A program made the position numbers and the translations under genes. The notes beneath the pieces are model-generated. The model did no database searches, had not been told where the DNA came from, and was given only the letters and a program-made list of their open reading frames with translations. 64,000 nt of DNA from Nocardioides marinus (GTDB taxonomy: Bacteria; Actinomycetota; Actinomycetes; Propionibacteriales; Nocardioidaceae): contig NZ_JACBZI010000001.1 of NCBI RefSeq assembly GCF_013408145.1, positions 1,905,501-1,969,500 of the forward strand, given 5' to 3'. Positions 56,675 to 64,000 of the stretch are shown one piece after another; the stretch's first letter is position 1; every line of letters starts with the position of its first letter.

Positions 56675-58027
56675 ATGTGCACCGACGGACACCACCACTC
56701 CCACGCTGACGGCGGCGAGCCCCGGCCGCTGCGGGTCCCGACGGGCCCGATGAGCCGGCGTACCTTCGCACAGGCCGGCGGCGGGCTGCTGCTGGCCGCC
56801 GGAGGGGTCGGCGCCGTCACCGGCACGGCGCTCTCGAGCAACGCCGCCCCCGGACGCGGCGCGTCGCGCACGAGCCGGATCACCCGTGGAACGCACCTGC
56901 TCCACGCCGACCTGCACAACCACACGCTGCTCTCGGACGGCGACGGGGACCCCGCCCTGGCCTTCGACTCCATGCGCGCCGCCGGCCTGGACGTGGCGGC
57001 GCTCACCGACCACGCCACCCTCAGCGACAACGTCCTGGGCGAGGTCCTCGCCGGGCTGCTCCCCCAGGAGTACAAGGGCCTGGCAGGCATCCACCAGGGC
57101 GACTGGGCGCAGACCAAGGCGTACGCCGACGCGGCGAACACCGACGGCGCCTTCACCGCCATCCGGGGCTTCGAGTGGTCCGAGCCGCTGCTGGGCCACG
57201 TCAACGTGTGGTTCACCGAGCACTACGTCGACGTCCTCCAGGCCGGCCTCATGCAGCCGTTGCTGGACTGGCTGGCCAGGGAGCCGGGCCTGGTCCTGGA
57301 CGGCGGTGCGGACGGGCTCGCCGGCTTCAACCACCCGGGGCGTGAGCCGGGACGGTTCCAGGAGTTCCACTACGACGGGCGGATGCGCGACCGGATCGTC
57401 AGCCTGGAGATGTTCAACCGGGGTGACGACTACCTCTTCGAGGGCTGGGCCGACGGGAAGTCCAGCCCGCTGTGCGCCTGCCTCAACGCCGGCTGGCGCA
57501 CCGGCATCGCCGGCGTCACCGACGAGCACGGCACGGACTGGGGCTTCCCCGAGGGCAAGGGCCGCACCGGCCTGTGGGTCACCCACCACACCCGCGGTGG
57601 GGTCAAGCGCGCGATGAAGCGCCGCCGGTTCTTCGCCACGCGTACGTCGGGGCTGCGACTCGACGCCGTCGCGACCCCGCGCCGGGGCAGGCCGGTCCGG
57701 ATGGGCGGCACGCTCCCGATGCGCAAGGGCCCGGTCAGGATCCGCCTCGACCTCGCCCGCGACCGGTCCTGGCGCGGCCGCCGGCTGCACGCCCAGGTGC
57801 TGCGACCCGGACCGGAGGTCCCCGAGGTGGTGGCCGTCGAGGAGTTCACCGTCGGGCCGGTGCTGGACCTGCGTGTGAAGGTCGACGTCGAGGACGGCGA
57901 CTGGATGCTGGTGCGGATCTCCGACCCCGACGAGCCCAACGCCACCCCCGGCCCCGACGGTCACCCGTGCAACGACCTCGGCGTGGCCTACACGAGCCCG
58001 TGGTGGCTGGAGCCGCAGGCAGGCTGA
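56675..58027 (+). CDS. Exported PHP-domain metallophosphoesterase-like protein
   Basis: 450 residues from ATG 56675. After a His-rich start (CTDGHHHSHADG) comes a Tat signal, SRRTFAQAGGGLLLAAGG, so it should be exported folded. The PHP domain shows DLHNHTLLSDGDGDPALAF, VAALTDHATLSDN, GFEWSEP, FNHPGREPG, EMFNRG and TDEHGTDWG, which together give the metal-binding His/Asp/Glu set. The last 150 residues are beta-rich. Such secreted PHP proteins are probably phosphoesterases; the substrate is unknown. Divergent from the sulfotransferase-like gene and convergent with fadA6, with which it is unlikely to be co-regulated. Confidence 0.78.
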   Translation: MCTDGHHHSHADGGEPRPLRVPTGPMSRRTFAQAGGGLLLAAGGVGAVTGTALSSNAAPGRGASRTSRITRGTHLLHADLHNHTLLSDGDGDPALAFDSMRAAGLDVAALTDHATLSDNVLGEVLAGLLPQEYKGLAGIHQGDWAQTKAYADAANTDGAFTAIRGFEWSEPLLGHVNVWFTEHYVDVLQAGLMQPLLDWLAREPGLVLDGGADGLAGFNHPGREPGRFQEFHYDGRMRDRIVSLEMFNRGDDYLFEGWADGKSSPLCACLNAGWRTGIAGVTDEHGTDWGFPEGKGRTGLWVTHHTRGGVKRAMKRRRFFATRTSGLRLDAVATPRRGRPVRMGGTLPMRKGPVRIRLDLARDRSWRGRRLHAQVLRPGPEVPEVVAVEEFTVGPVLDLRVKVDVEDGDWMLVRISDPDEPNATPGPDGHPCNDLGVAYTSPWWLEPQAG

Positions 58028-58064
58028 CCTCCCGGCCGTGCGCGAGCGACCTCTCGGCGGTGGG

Positions 58065-59228
58065 TCAGAGGCGCTCGATGATGGTGACGTTGGCCTGGCC
58101 GCCGCCCTCGCACATGGTCTGCAGGCCGTAGCGCCCACCCGTGCGCTCGAGCTCGTTCAGCATGGTGGTCATCAAGCGGGTGCCGGTGGCACCGATGGGA
58201 TGACCCAGTGCGATGCCGCCGCCGTTGACGTTGACCTTCTCGTGCGGGGCCCCGGTCTCCTTCATCCAGGCCAGCACCACCGACGCGAAGGCCTCGTTGC
58301 ACTCGAAGAGGTCGATGTCGTCGATCGAGAGCCCGGTGCGCTCCAGGGCGTGCTTCGTGGCCGGGATCGGGCCGGTGAGCATCCAGACCGGGTCGTCACC
58401 GCGCACCGAGAGGTGGTGGACGCGAGCGCGGGGGGTGAGGCCGTGCTCCTTGACCGCCGCCTCGGAGGCGATCAGCATCGCCGAGGAGGCGTCACAGATC
58501 TGAGAGGCCACCGCGGCGGTGATCCGGCCGCCGGGGGCCAGCGGCTGCAGGCCGGCCATCTTCTCCAGCGAGGTCTCCCGGGGGCACTGGTCGGTGTCGA
58601 ACACGGTGCCGTCGGCCAGCGTGACCGGCTCGATCTCCCCGGCGAAGCGGCCTCCGGCGATGGCGGTGAGCGCCCGCTGGTGCGAGGCCAGGGCGAACTC
58701 CTCCATGTCCTCGCGGCTGATGTCCCACTTCTCCGCGATCATCTCGGCCGAGCGGAACTGCGAGACCTCCTGGTCGCCGAAGCGCTCCTGCCAGCCCGGG
58801 GACTCCGCGAACGGGGTCGAGAAGCCGTACTGCTGGCCGACGAGCATGGCCGCGGAGATCGGGATCGCCGACATGTTCTGCAGGCCGCCGGCGACCACGA
58901 GGTCCTGGGTGCCGGACATGACTCCCTGGGCGGCGAAGTGCACCGACTGCTGGGAGGAGCCGCACTGGCGGTCGATCGTCACCCCGGGCACGTGCGCCGG
59001 GAGACCGGCCACGAGCCAGGCGGAGCGGGCGACGTCGCCGGCCTGGGAGCCGATCGTGTCGCAGCACCCCATGATGACGTCGTCCACGGCGCCCGGGTCC
59101 ACACCGGTGCGGCGCATCAGCGCCGACAGGGCGTGGCCGCCGAGGTCGGCGGAGTGGACCCCCGCCAGCGCTCCCCCGCGCTTGCCGACCGGGGTGCGGA
59201 CGGCGTCGATGATGTAGGCCTCAGGCAC
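58065..59228 (-). CDS. fadA6: Thiolase FadA6 (KstR2 regulon)
   Basis: 387 residues from GTG 59228 ([17 protein letters not shown]). Nucleophile C89 in DRQCGSSQQSVHF, NGGGIALGHPIGATG with its His, and MCEGGGQANVTIIERL with the second Cys are all in place. FadA6 acts on the C/D-ring CoA thioesters in Mycobacterium. The start lies eight bases inside the kstR2 3' end, with AAGGAG upstream in kstR2 coding DNA. The frame remains open to 59294, but that part is repeat DNA. Confidence 0.9.
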   Translation of the reverse strand: MPEAYIIDAVRTPVGKRGGALAGVHSADLGGHALSALMRRTGVDPGAVDDVIMGCCDTIGSQAGDVARSAWLVAGLPAHVPGVTIDRQCGSSQQSVHFAAQGVMSGTQDLVVAGGLQNMSAIPISAAMLVGQQYGFSTPFAESPGWQERFGDQEVSQFRSAEMIAEKWDISREDMEEFALASHQRALTAIAGGRFAGEIEPVTLADGTVFDTDQCPRETSLEKMAGLQPLAPGGRITAAVASQICDASSAMLIASEAAVKEHGLTPRARVHHLSVRGDDPVWMLTGPIPATKHALERTGLSIDDIDLFECNEAFASVVLAWMKETGAPHEKVNVNGGGIALGHPIGATGTRLMTTMLNELERTGGRYGLQTMCEGGGQANVTIIERL

Positions 59229-59907
59229 TGCTGTCTCCTTGCTCGGATGGTCTCGACGCCCGCTCCTCGCTGGCGCTCGTCGCTGCTCGACCACCGGACG
59301 TGGCGATCCCGTCGAGCAGGATGGTGAGGTACTGGTCGGCGACCTCGGTGGTGGTGTGCGGCCCGCCGGGGCGGTACCACCGCACGGCCACCCACACGGT
59401 GTCGCGGATGAAGCGGTAGGTCAGGGTGATGTCGAGGTCCGAGCGCAGCGCGCCGGACTCCACGCCCTCGGTGAGAAGGCTGACCCAGACGTCGCGGGAC
59501 TGCCGGTTGCGCTCGGCGAGGTAGCCGAAGCGCTCGAGCTGGCCCAGGGTCGCTGCCTCGTTCTGGAAGATCGCGACCTCGGCGCCGCGCCGCTCGATCG
59601 TCTCGAACGACAGCCGCACCGCCCGCTCGAGCTTGGAGCGGGCGTCGTCGGTGCTGGCCAGGATGTCGTCGTACGCCGCGAACAGCTCGGCCTGGAAGGT
59701 GCGCATGAGCTCGTCGACCATCGACTCCTTCGAGTCGAAGTGGTGGTAGAGGCTGCCCGAGAGGATGCCGGCGGCGTCCGCGATGTCGCGGACGGTGGTG
59801 TTGCGGAACCCCTTGGTGGCGAAGAGGTCGGCCGCGATCCGCAGCAGCTCCTCGCGACGGCTCGCTCCCGCCGTCGAGGCCGCTGGGCCGCCGGCCGGCT
59901 CAGGCAT
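59221..59907 (-). CDS. kstR2: TetR-family repressor KstR2
   Basis: TetR repressor of ring C/D genes; in Mycobacterium it is released by HIP-CoA. The product is 228 residues. The HTH is IAADLFATKGFRNTTVRDIA followed by DAAGILSGSLYHHFDSKE. The ligand domain ends naturally at about DQYLTILLDGIA (residue 202); the last 26 residues are low-complexity and encoded by a family-B repeat. It lies in the operon fadE30-ipdF-kstR2-fadA6 downstream of the KstR2 operator at 61937, so it should repress itself. It overlaps ipdF by eight bases and fadA6 by eight. Confidence 0.92.
   Translation of the reverse strand: MPEPAGGPAASTAGASRREELLRIAADLFATKGFRNTTVRDIADAAGILSGSLYHHFDSKESMVDELMRTFQAELFAAYDDILASTDDARSKLERAVRLSFETIERRGAEVAIFQNEAATLGQLERFGYLAERNRQSRDVWVSLLTEGVESGALRSDLDITLTYRFIRDTVWVAVRWYRPGGPHTTTEVADQYLTILLDGIATSGGRAATSASEERASRPSEQGDSSA
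59249..59295. repeat. Family-B repeat inside kstR2 3' end
   Basis: GGTCTCGACGCCCGCTCCTC to GCTGCTCGACCACC, 47 bases, is a slightly longer variant of the 43-bp element at 28044. It encodes about 15 of the last residues of KstR2 and ends 20 bases upstream of the fadA6 start codon. Confidence 0.75.
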
Positions 59908-60703
59908 GCTGGCTGCTCACCGACACGACCTCGCCGGTGAGGTAGGAGGAGTAGTCGCTGGCCAGGAAGACCATCACGTTGGCGATCTCCCAGGGCTCCG
60001 CGGCACGTCCGAAGGCCTCACGCTGCTTGAGCTCGTGCAGCAGCTCCGGCGAGGTGACCTTCTCCAGGAACGGGTGCATCGCCAGCGACGGGCTGACCGC
60101 GTTGACGCGGATGCCGTGCGGGGCGAGGTCGAGGGCCGAGCACCGGGTCAGCGCCATCACCCCGGCCTTGGCCGCGGCGTAGTGGGCCTGGCCCTCCTGG
60201 GCCCGCCAGCCGATGACCGAGGCGTTGTTGACGATGACGCCACGGGTGCCGTTGGCCACCATCCGCTGGCCAGCGCCGCGCACGCAGCGGAACGCGCCGT
60301 TGAGCGTGATGTCGAGGACCTTCAGCCACTGCTCGTCGGTCATCTCCAGCACTGAGGTGGTGCCACCCAGGCCGGCGTTGTTGATCATCACGTCCACACC
60401 ACCGAGCTCGTCGGCGACGTCCAGCATCGCCTGCACGTCCGACTCCTGGGTGACGTCGCAGACCAGCTGCCGCACCCGGTCGGCGCCGAACTCCTCGGCC
60501 AGCGCGGCCTCGGCCTCGGCCAGCCGGCGCTCGTGGGTGTCGGAGAAGACGACCGCCTTGGCACCCTCCTCCAGGACCCGGCGCACGACGGCGGCACCGA
60601 TGCCCGCGCCGGCGCCCGCCGTCACGGCGACCACCTTGTCGCGGAGCAGGTCGTGAGGAGGGACGTACGCCGGGGTCGGCTGCTCGGGGCGGGTCGCGGT
60701 CAT
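59900..60703 (-). CDS. ipdF: SDR-family dehydrogenase IpdF
   Basis: 267 residues. Glycine-rich loop VTAGAGAGIGAAVV, DVTQESDV, NNAGLGG, NASVIGW for Ser, YAAAKAG for Tyr/Lys, and the C-terminal YLTGEVVSVSSQHA. IpdF oxidises or reduces the 5-hydroxyl/5-keto of the methylhexahydroindanone propionyl-CoA (HIP-CoA) series. It begins three bases after the fadE30 stop and overlaps kstR2, so it is in the same operon. Confidence 0.9.
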   Translation of the reverse strand: MTATRPEQPTPAYVPPHDLLRDKVVAVTAGAGAGIGAAVVRRVLEEGAKAVVFSDTHERRLAEAEAALAEEFGADRVRQLVCDVTQESDVQAMLDVADELGGVDVMINNAGLGGTTSVLEMTDEQWLKVLDITLNGAFRCVRGAGQRMVANGTRGVIVNNASVIGWRAQEGQAHYAAAKAGVMALTRCSALDLAPHGIRVNAVSPSLAMHPFLEKVTSPELLHELKQREAFGRAAEPWEIANVMVFLASDYSSYLTGEVVSVSSQHA

Positions 60704-60706
60704 TCG

Positions 60707-61918
60707 TCAGGCTCCCTTGGGCTCGCGGGGCAGGCCGAGCACTCGCTCGGCCAGGATGTTCTTCTGCACCTCGTCGCTGCCGCCGTAGATGGTGTCGGCG
60801 CGGGCGAAGAGGAAGAGTCGTTGCAGCTCGTCGAGCTCGTAGCCGGCGGCACCGCGGTCGTGCGGGACCTGCAGCAGCCCGTCGGCGGCCATCACGTCCA
60901 TCGCGACCTCGCCGAGGCGCTGGTGCCAGTTGGCCCAGACGATCTTGAAGATCGACCCGGCGCCACCACCGGCCGCGGAGTCCTCGCCTCCGGTCACGGC
61001 GGAGAGCCCCCGGATGCCGTTGGCGCGCATCACGGTGAGCTCGGCCTGCAGGGAGGCGAGCCGGTCGCGCAGCACCGGGTCGTCGATGCTGCCGTTGGCC
61101 CGTGCCCGGTCGCAGACGAGGGCGAGCTCGCGCTGGAAGCCGACGACCTGGCCGAGGGTCGACACGCCGCGCTCGAAGCCGAGCAGGCCCATCGCCACCC
61201 CCCAGCCCTTCCCGACCTCGCCGACCACGAGGTCGGCGTCGGTGACGGCGCCGGTGAAGAAGACCTCGTTGAACTCCGAGCCGCCGGTCAGCTGCTCGAT
61301 GGGCCGGACCTCGACACCGGCCTGGTCGAGCGGGACGAGCAGGAACGAGAGCCCCTGGTGGCGCTGGGACCCGGGCTCGGTGCGGGCCACGACGAAGACC
61401 CACTGGGAGAAGTGCGCGTTGGACGTCCACACCTTCTGTCCGTCGATCACCCACTGCGAGCCGTCGTCGGAGAGCCGCGCGCGCGTCTGGACGTTGGCGA
61501 GGTCGGAGCCGGCGTTCGGCTCGGAGTAGCCCTGCGCCCAGAGCTCCTCGACATCCCGGATGCGCGGCAGGAACCGCTCGCGCTGCGCGTCGGTGCCGAA
61601 GGCGATGAGGGTCGGGCCGAGCAGCTGCTCGCCGAGGTGGTTGACCGTCGCCGGCGCGTTGGCGCGCGCGTACTCCTCGTGGAAGACCACCTGCTGCCAC
61701 AGGCTCAGCCCGCGACCGCCGTGCTCGGTCGGCCAGCCGACGCAGGTCCACCCCTCGCGAGCCAGGAAGCGGTTCCACTCCAGGCGCTCGTCGAGCGCCT
61801 CGTGGTCGCGCCCGGGGCCGCCGAGGCCGCGCAGCGCCTTCCACTCGCCGGCCAGGTGGTCCTCGAGGAAGGCGCGCACGTCGGCGCGGAACGCCTCGTC
61901 CGCTGCTGAGTAGCCCAT
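60707..61918 (-). CDS. fadE30: Acyl-CoA dehydrogenase FadE30 / IpdE1
   Basis: 403 residues from ATG 61918; a GTG at 61924 would add two. It has WPTEHGGRGLSLWQQ, GYSEPNAGSDLANVQTRA, NGQKVWTSNAHFSQWVF, HQGLSFLLVPLD and YGGSDEVQKNILAERVLGLP. The usual catalytic-Glu helix (FERGVSTLGQVVGFQREL) is present. FadE30 dehydrogenates the propionate side chain of 5-OH-HIP-CoA in the first cycle after FadD3. It is the first gene of a minus-strand operon with a KstR2 box 19 bases upstream. Confidence 0.9.
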   Translation of the reverse strand: MGYSAADEAFRADVRAFLEDHLAGEWKALRGLGGPGRDHEALDERLEWNRFLAREGWTCVGWPTEHGGRGLSLWQQVVFHEEYARANAPATVNHLGEQLLGPTLIAFGTDAQRERFLPRIRDVEELWAQGYSEPNAGSDLANVQTRARLSDDGSQWVIDGQKVWTSNAHFSQWVFVVARTEPGSQRHQGLSFLLVPLDQAGVEVRPIEQLTGGSEFNEVFFTGAVTDADLVVGEVGKGWGVAMGLLGFERGVSTLGQVVGFQRELALVCDRARANGSIDDPVLRDRLASLQAELTVMRANGIRGLSAVTGGEDSAAGGGAGSIFKIVWANWHQRLGEVAMDVMAADGLLQVPHDRGAAGYELDELQRLFLFARADTIYGGSDEVQKNILAERVLGLPREPKGA

Positions 61919-61936
61919 GTCCACGAGTGCTACCCT

Positions 61937-61950
61937 ACCAAGCACTTGCT
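61937..61950. promoter_or_regulatory. KstR2 operator between fadE30 and fadD3
   Basis: ACCAAGCACTTGCT is a perfect AnCAAGnnCTTGnT match with the same flanks as the site at 52185 (TGCTACCCT before, TGGTTG after). It is 19 bases from fadE30 and 15 from fadD3 and should control both directions. Confidence 0.92.
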
Positions 61951-61964
61951 TGGTTGAGTGAGAG

Positions 61965-63500
61965 GTGATCGCGATCAGCGTCGTGGACGAGCAGACCATC
62001 CCGACGGTCCTCCGGGCCGCTGCGGCACGCTTCGGCGACCACCCGGCGTACGTCGAGGGCGGCACGTCGCTCTCCTACACCGACCTGCTCGACCGGGTCC
62101 GACGGACCGCGGCGGGATTCCGCGACCGCGGGCTCGAGCCGGGTGGCCGGGTCGTGGTCTGGGGCCCGAACAGCATCGACTGGGTCGTCGCCGCCCTCGC
62201 CACGTCGTACGCCGGCGGCGTGCTCGTCCCGGTCAACTCGCGCTACACCGGCACCGAGGTCGCGGCGCTGGTCGACCGCACCCACGCGGTCCTGGTCGTC
62301 GTCGCCGACGGCTTCCTCGGGCGCACCCAGGTCGCCGACCTCCGCGCGGCCAGTCCGCTCAGCTCGGTGCGCGAGGTGGTCGACCTGGCGCACCTCCACA
62401 CCGTGGAGGCCGACCCCGACGACACCCTGGACCGACTGGCGGAGAGCGTCGCGGCCGACGACGTGGCCGACATCCTGTTCACCTCCGGCACCACCGGCCA
62501 GCCCAAGGGCGCCATGTCCGCCCATCGCCAGAGCATCGGCGTGGCGCGGGCGTGGGCCGAGCTCGGCGGGGTCCGCCGGGACGACCGCTACCTCGTGGTC
62601 AACCCGTTCTTCCACTCCTTCGGCTACAAGATCGGCATCCTCGTCGGCCTGCTCACGGGCGCGACCCTCTACCCGATGGCGACCTTCGACCTCGACGAGA
62701 CGATGCGCCTGATCGAGGACGAGCGCATCACCGTGCTCCCGGGCGCGCCGACGATCTACCAGTCCCTGCTCGCCGACCCCGGCCGCGAGCAGCGCGACCT
62801 CTCCAGCCTCCGCCTCGCCGTGACCGGGGCCGCCGTGGTGCCGGTGGTCCTCATCGAGCGGATGCGGGCCGCCGCGCCCGAGGGGCTGGGCGTCGACCAG
62901 GTCGTGACGGCGTTCGGCATGACCGAGGCGGTCGTGGTGACGATGGCGCGCGAGGGTGACCCCGCCGACCTGGTGGCCAGCACCTGCGGCAGGGCGATCC
63001 CGGGGATGGAGACGCGCATCCTGGAGCCCGGCGAGGACGGCAGCGGCGAGCTGCTAGTCCGTGGGGAGTTCGTGATGCTGGGCTATCTCGACGACCCCGA
63101 GGCGACCGCCGAGGCCATCGACGAGGACGGTTGGCTGCACACCGGTGACGTGGGTGTGCTCGACGTGGCCGGCAACCTCCGGATCACCGACCGGCTCAAG
63201 GACATGTACATCTCCGGCGGGTTCAACGTGTACCCCGCGGAGGTCGAGCAGTCGCTGATGCGCCTCGACGGGCTCGCGGACGTCGCCGTTGTCGGCGTGC
63301 CCGACGAGCGGATGGGCGAGGTCGGCAAGGCGTTCGTCGTCCGCGCCGACTCCCCCGCCGGCGAGTCACTGACCGCCGACGACGTGATCGCGTTCGCCAG
63401 GGAGCACCTGGCGAACTTCAAGGTGCCGCGACAGGTGGAGTTCACGGGCGCGCTCCCGCGGAACCTGTCCGGCAAGGTGCTGAAGAAGGATCTGCGCTGA
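61965..63500 (+). CDS. fadD3: HIP-CoA ligase FadD3
   Basis: AMP-forming ligase that attaches CoA to the 3aH-4(3'-propanoate)-7a-methylhexahydro-indanedione (HIP) acid, the entry to ring C/D breakdown; the product is the KstR2 inducer. 511 residues. P-loop LFTSGTTGQPKGAMSAHRQS, NPFFHSFGYKIGILVGLLTG, LPGAPTIYQSLLADP, DRLKDMYISGGFNVYPAEVE and RNLSGKVLKKDL with the catalytic Lys closely follow mycobacterial FadD3. Start GTG 61965 or GTG 61983; the second aligns better with family N-termini. It overlaps the next dehydrogenase by ATGA. Confidence 0.92.
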   Translation: MIAISVVDEQTIPTVLRAAAARFGDHPAYVEGGTSLSYTDLLDRVRRTAAGFRDRGLEPGGRVVVWGPNSIDWVVAALATSYAGGVLVPVNSRYTGTEVAALVDRTHAVLVVVADGFLGRTQVADLRAASPLSSVREVVDLAHLHTVEADPDDTLDRLAESVAADDVADILFTSGTTGQPKGAMSAHRQSIGVARAWAELGGVRRDDRYLVVNPFFHSFGYKIGILVGLLTGATLYPMATFDLDETMRLIEDERITVLPGAPTIYQSLLADPGREQRDLSSLRLAVTGAAVVPVVLIERMRAAAPEGLGVDQVVTAFGMTEAVVVTMAREGDPADLVASTCGRAIPGMETRILEPGEDGSGELLVRGEFVMLGYLDDPEATAEAIDEDGWLHTGDVGVLDVAGNLRITDRLKDMYISGGFNVYPAEVEQSLMRLDGLADVAVVGVPDERMGEVGKAFVVRADSPAGESLTADDVIAFAREHLANFKVPRQVEFTGALPRNLSGKVLKKDLR

Positions 63501-64000
63501 TGGACCTGACCCTGTCCGAGACCGAGCTGGCCTTCCAGGCCGAGGCACGGGAGTGGCTGGCGGCGAACGTGCCGGCCGAGCCGCTGCCGTCGATGGACAC
63601 CCCCGAGGGGTGGGTCCTGCACCAGGAGTGGGAGAAGCGGCTCGCCGACGCCCGCTACTCCGTCGTCTCCTGGCCGCGGGAGTTCGGCGGGCGCGAGGCC
63701 TCGCTGGTGGAGTGGGTCGTCTTCGAGGAGGAGTACTACCACGCCGGTGCGCCCGGTCGCGTCTCCCAGAACGGCATCTTCCTGCTCGCGCCGATCATCT
63801 TCGAGCACGGCACCCCCGAGCAGCAGCAGCGCTTCCTGCCCTCGATGGCCACCGGCGAGCGGATCTGGGCGCAGTGCTGGTCCGAGCCGGAGGCCGGCTC
63901 CGACCTGGCCTCGCTCCGCTCGACCGCCCGGCGCGACGACGAGCGCGGCGGGTGGGTCCTCAACGGCCAGAAGACCTGGTCGTCGCGCGCCGCACTGGCC
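63500..64000 (+). CDS. fadE31: Acyl-CoA dehydrogenase, FadE31-like, 5' part only
   Basis: The gene runs off the right edge; 167 residues are visible. Start ATG 63500 overlaps the fadD3 stop. The N-terminal helical domain (MDLTLSETELAFQAEAREWL) leads to WPREFGG, FEHGTPEQQQRFLPSMATGE and WSEPEAGSDLASLRSTA, then WVLNGQKTWSS, an ordinary acyl-CoA dehydrogenase front half. In Mycobacterium fadE31-33 follow fadD3 in the KstR2 regulon, so the call rests on place. The reaction is not settled. Confidence 0.8.
   Translation, partial: MDLTLSETELAFQAEAREWLAANVPAEPLPSMDTPEGWVLHQEWEKRLADARYSVVSWPREFGGREASLVEWVVFEEEYYHAGAPGRVSQNGIFLLAPIIFEHGTPEQQQRFLPSMATGERIWAQCWSEPEAGSDLASLRSTARRDDERGGWVLNGQKTWSSRAALA

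Overview
The window is about 72% GC by eye, uses GTG starts freely and overlaps start and stop codons throughout. Gene content (RbpA, WhiA, a mycothiol-type DinB enzyme, KstR/KstR2 operators, actinobacterial steroid genes) points to an actinobacterium. The gene order and repeat style look most like Nocardioidaceae (Nocardioides or a relative); this is inference from gene content, not a database match. No rRNA, tRNA, CRISPR array or transposase is visible, and no stretch above 300 bases lacks a gene or a described repeat.

Bases 1-22,860 are a housekeeping core in the order known from Streptomyces and relatives. It holds the heme A branch (ctaA end, ctaB), the pentose-phosphate/glycolysis run tkt-tal-pgi-pgl, then on the minus strand rbpA, secG, tpiA-pgk-gap, whiA-yvcK-rapZ-uvrC, a Rieske lipoprotein and uvrA with a LexA box. 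Two small plus-strand enzymes follow. The usual zwf-opcA pair is absent between tal and pgl.

Bases 22,880-49,310 are a KstR-type steroid cluster. It contains kshA/kshB (ring 9-alpha-hydroxylation), fadE26-fadE27 with two tandem FadD17-type ligases, fadD19/echA19, a further ligase, a thioesterase, the Rv3520c-Rv3523-like set (LLM oxidoreductase, DUF35 protein, two lipid-transfer thiolases), two tandem CYP125-type P450s and fadA5. Seven sites matching or nearly matching the KstR operator TnnAACnnGTTnnA lie in front of these genes. A methionine aminopeptidase, a SpoIID-like protein and an LVIVD-type secreted protein are embedded in it.

Bases 50,520-64,000 are the KstR2 regulon for rings C/D: two SDRs, echA20, ipdA, ipdB, ipdC, fadA6, kstR2, ipdF, fadE30 (ipdE1), fadD3 and the start of fadE31. 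Two perfect KstR2 operators sit in the two divergent promoters. A sulfotransferase-like gene and a PHP-domain gene interrupt the order known from Mycobacterium.

The most unusual structure is not metabolic. Two distantly related genes with an AbiEi-like N-terminus and a DUF559 (Vsr/PD-(D/E)xK-like) C-terminus are each bracketed by their own palindromic repeat family. The gene at 7,508-8,467 has three 34-bp repeats at an exact 43-bp period on each side, with further copies of the family at 17.5, 31.3 and 36.6 kb. The gene at 49,468-50,403 sits between 74-bp inverted repeats (67 of 74 identical) that butt against the stop codons of its neighbours. The layout resembles REP/RAYT 'REPtrons' but with a DUF559 nuclease-like protein in place of the transposase. 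A separate repeat family (GGTGGTCGAG...GTCGAGACCACC) has entered coding ends: it supplies a start codon to a ligase and the C-termini of KstR2 and a lipid-transfer thiolase.
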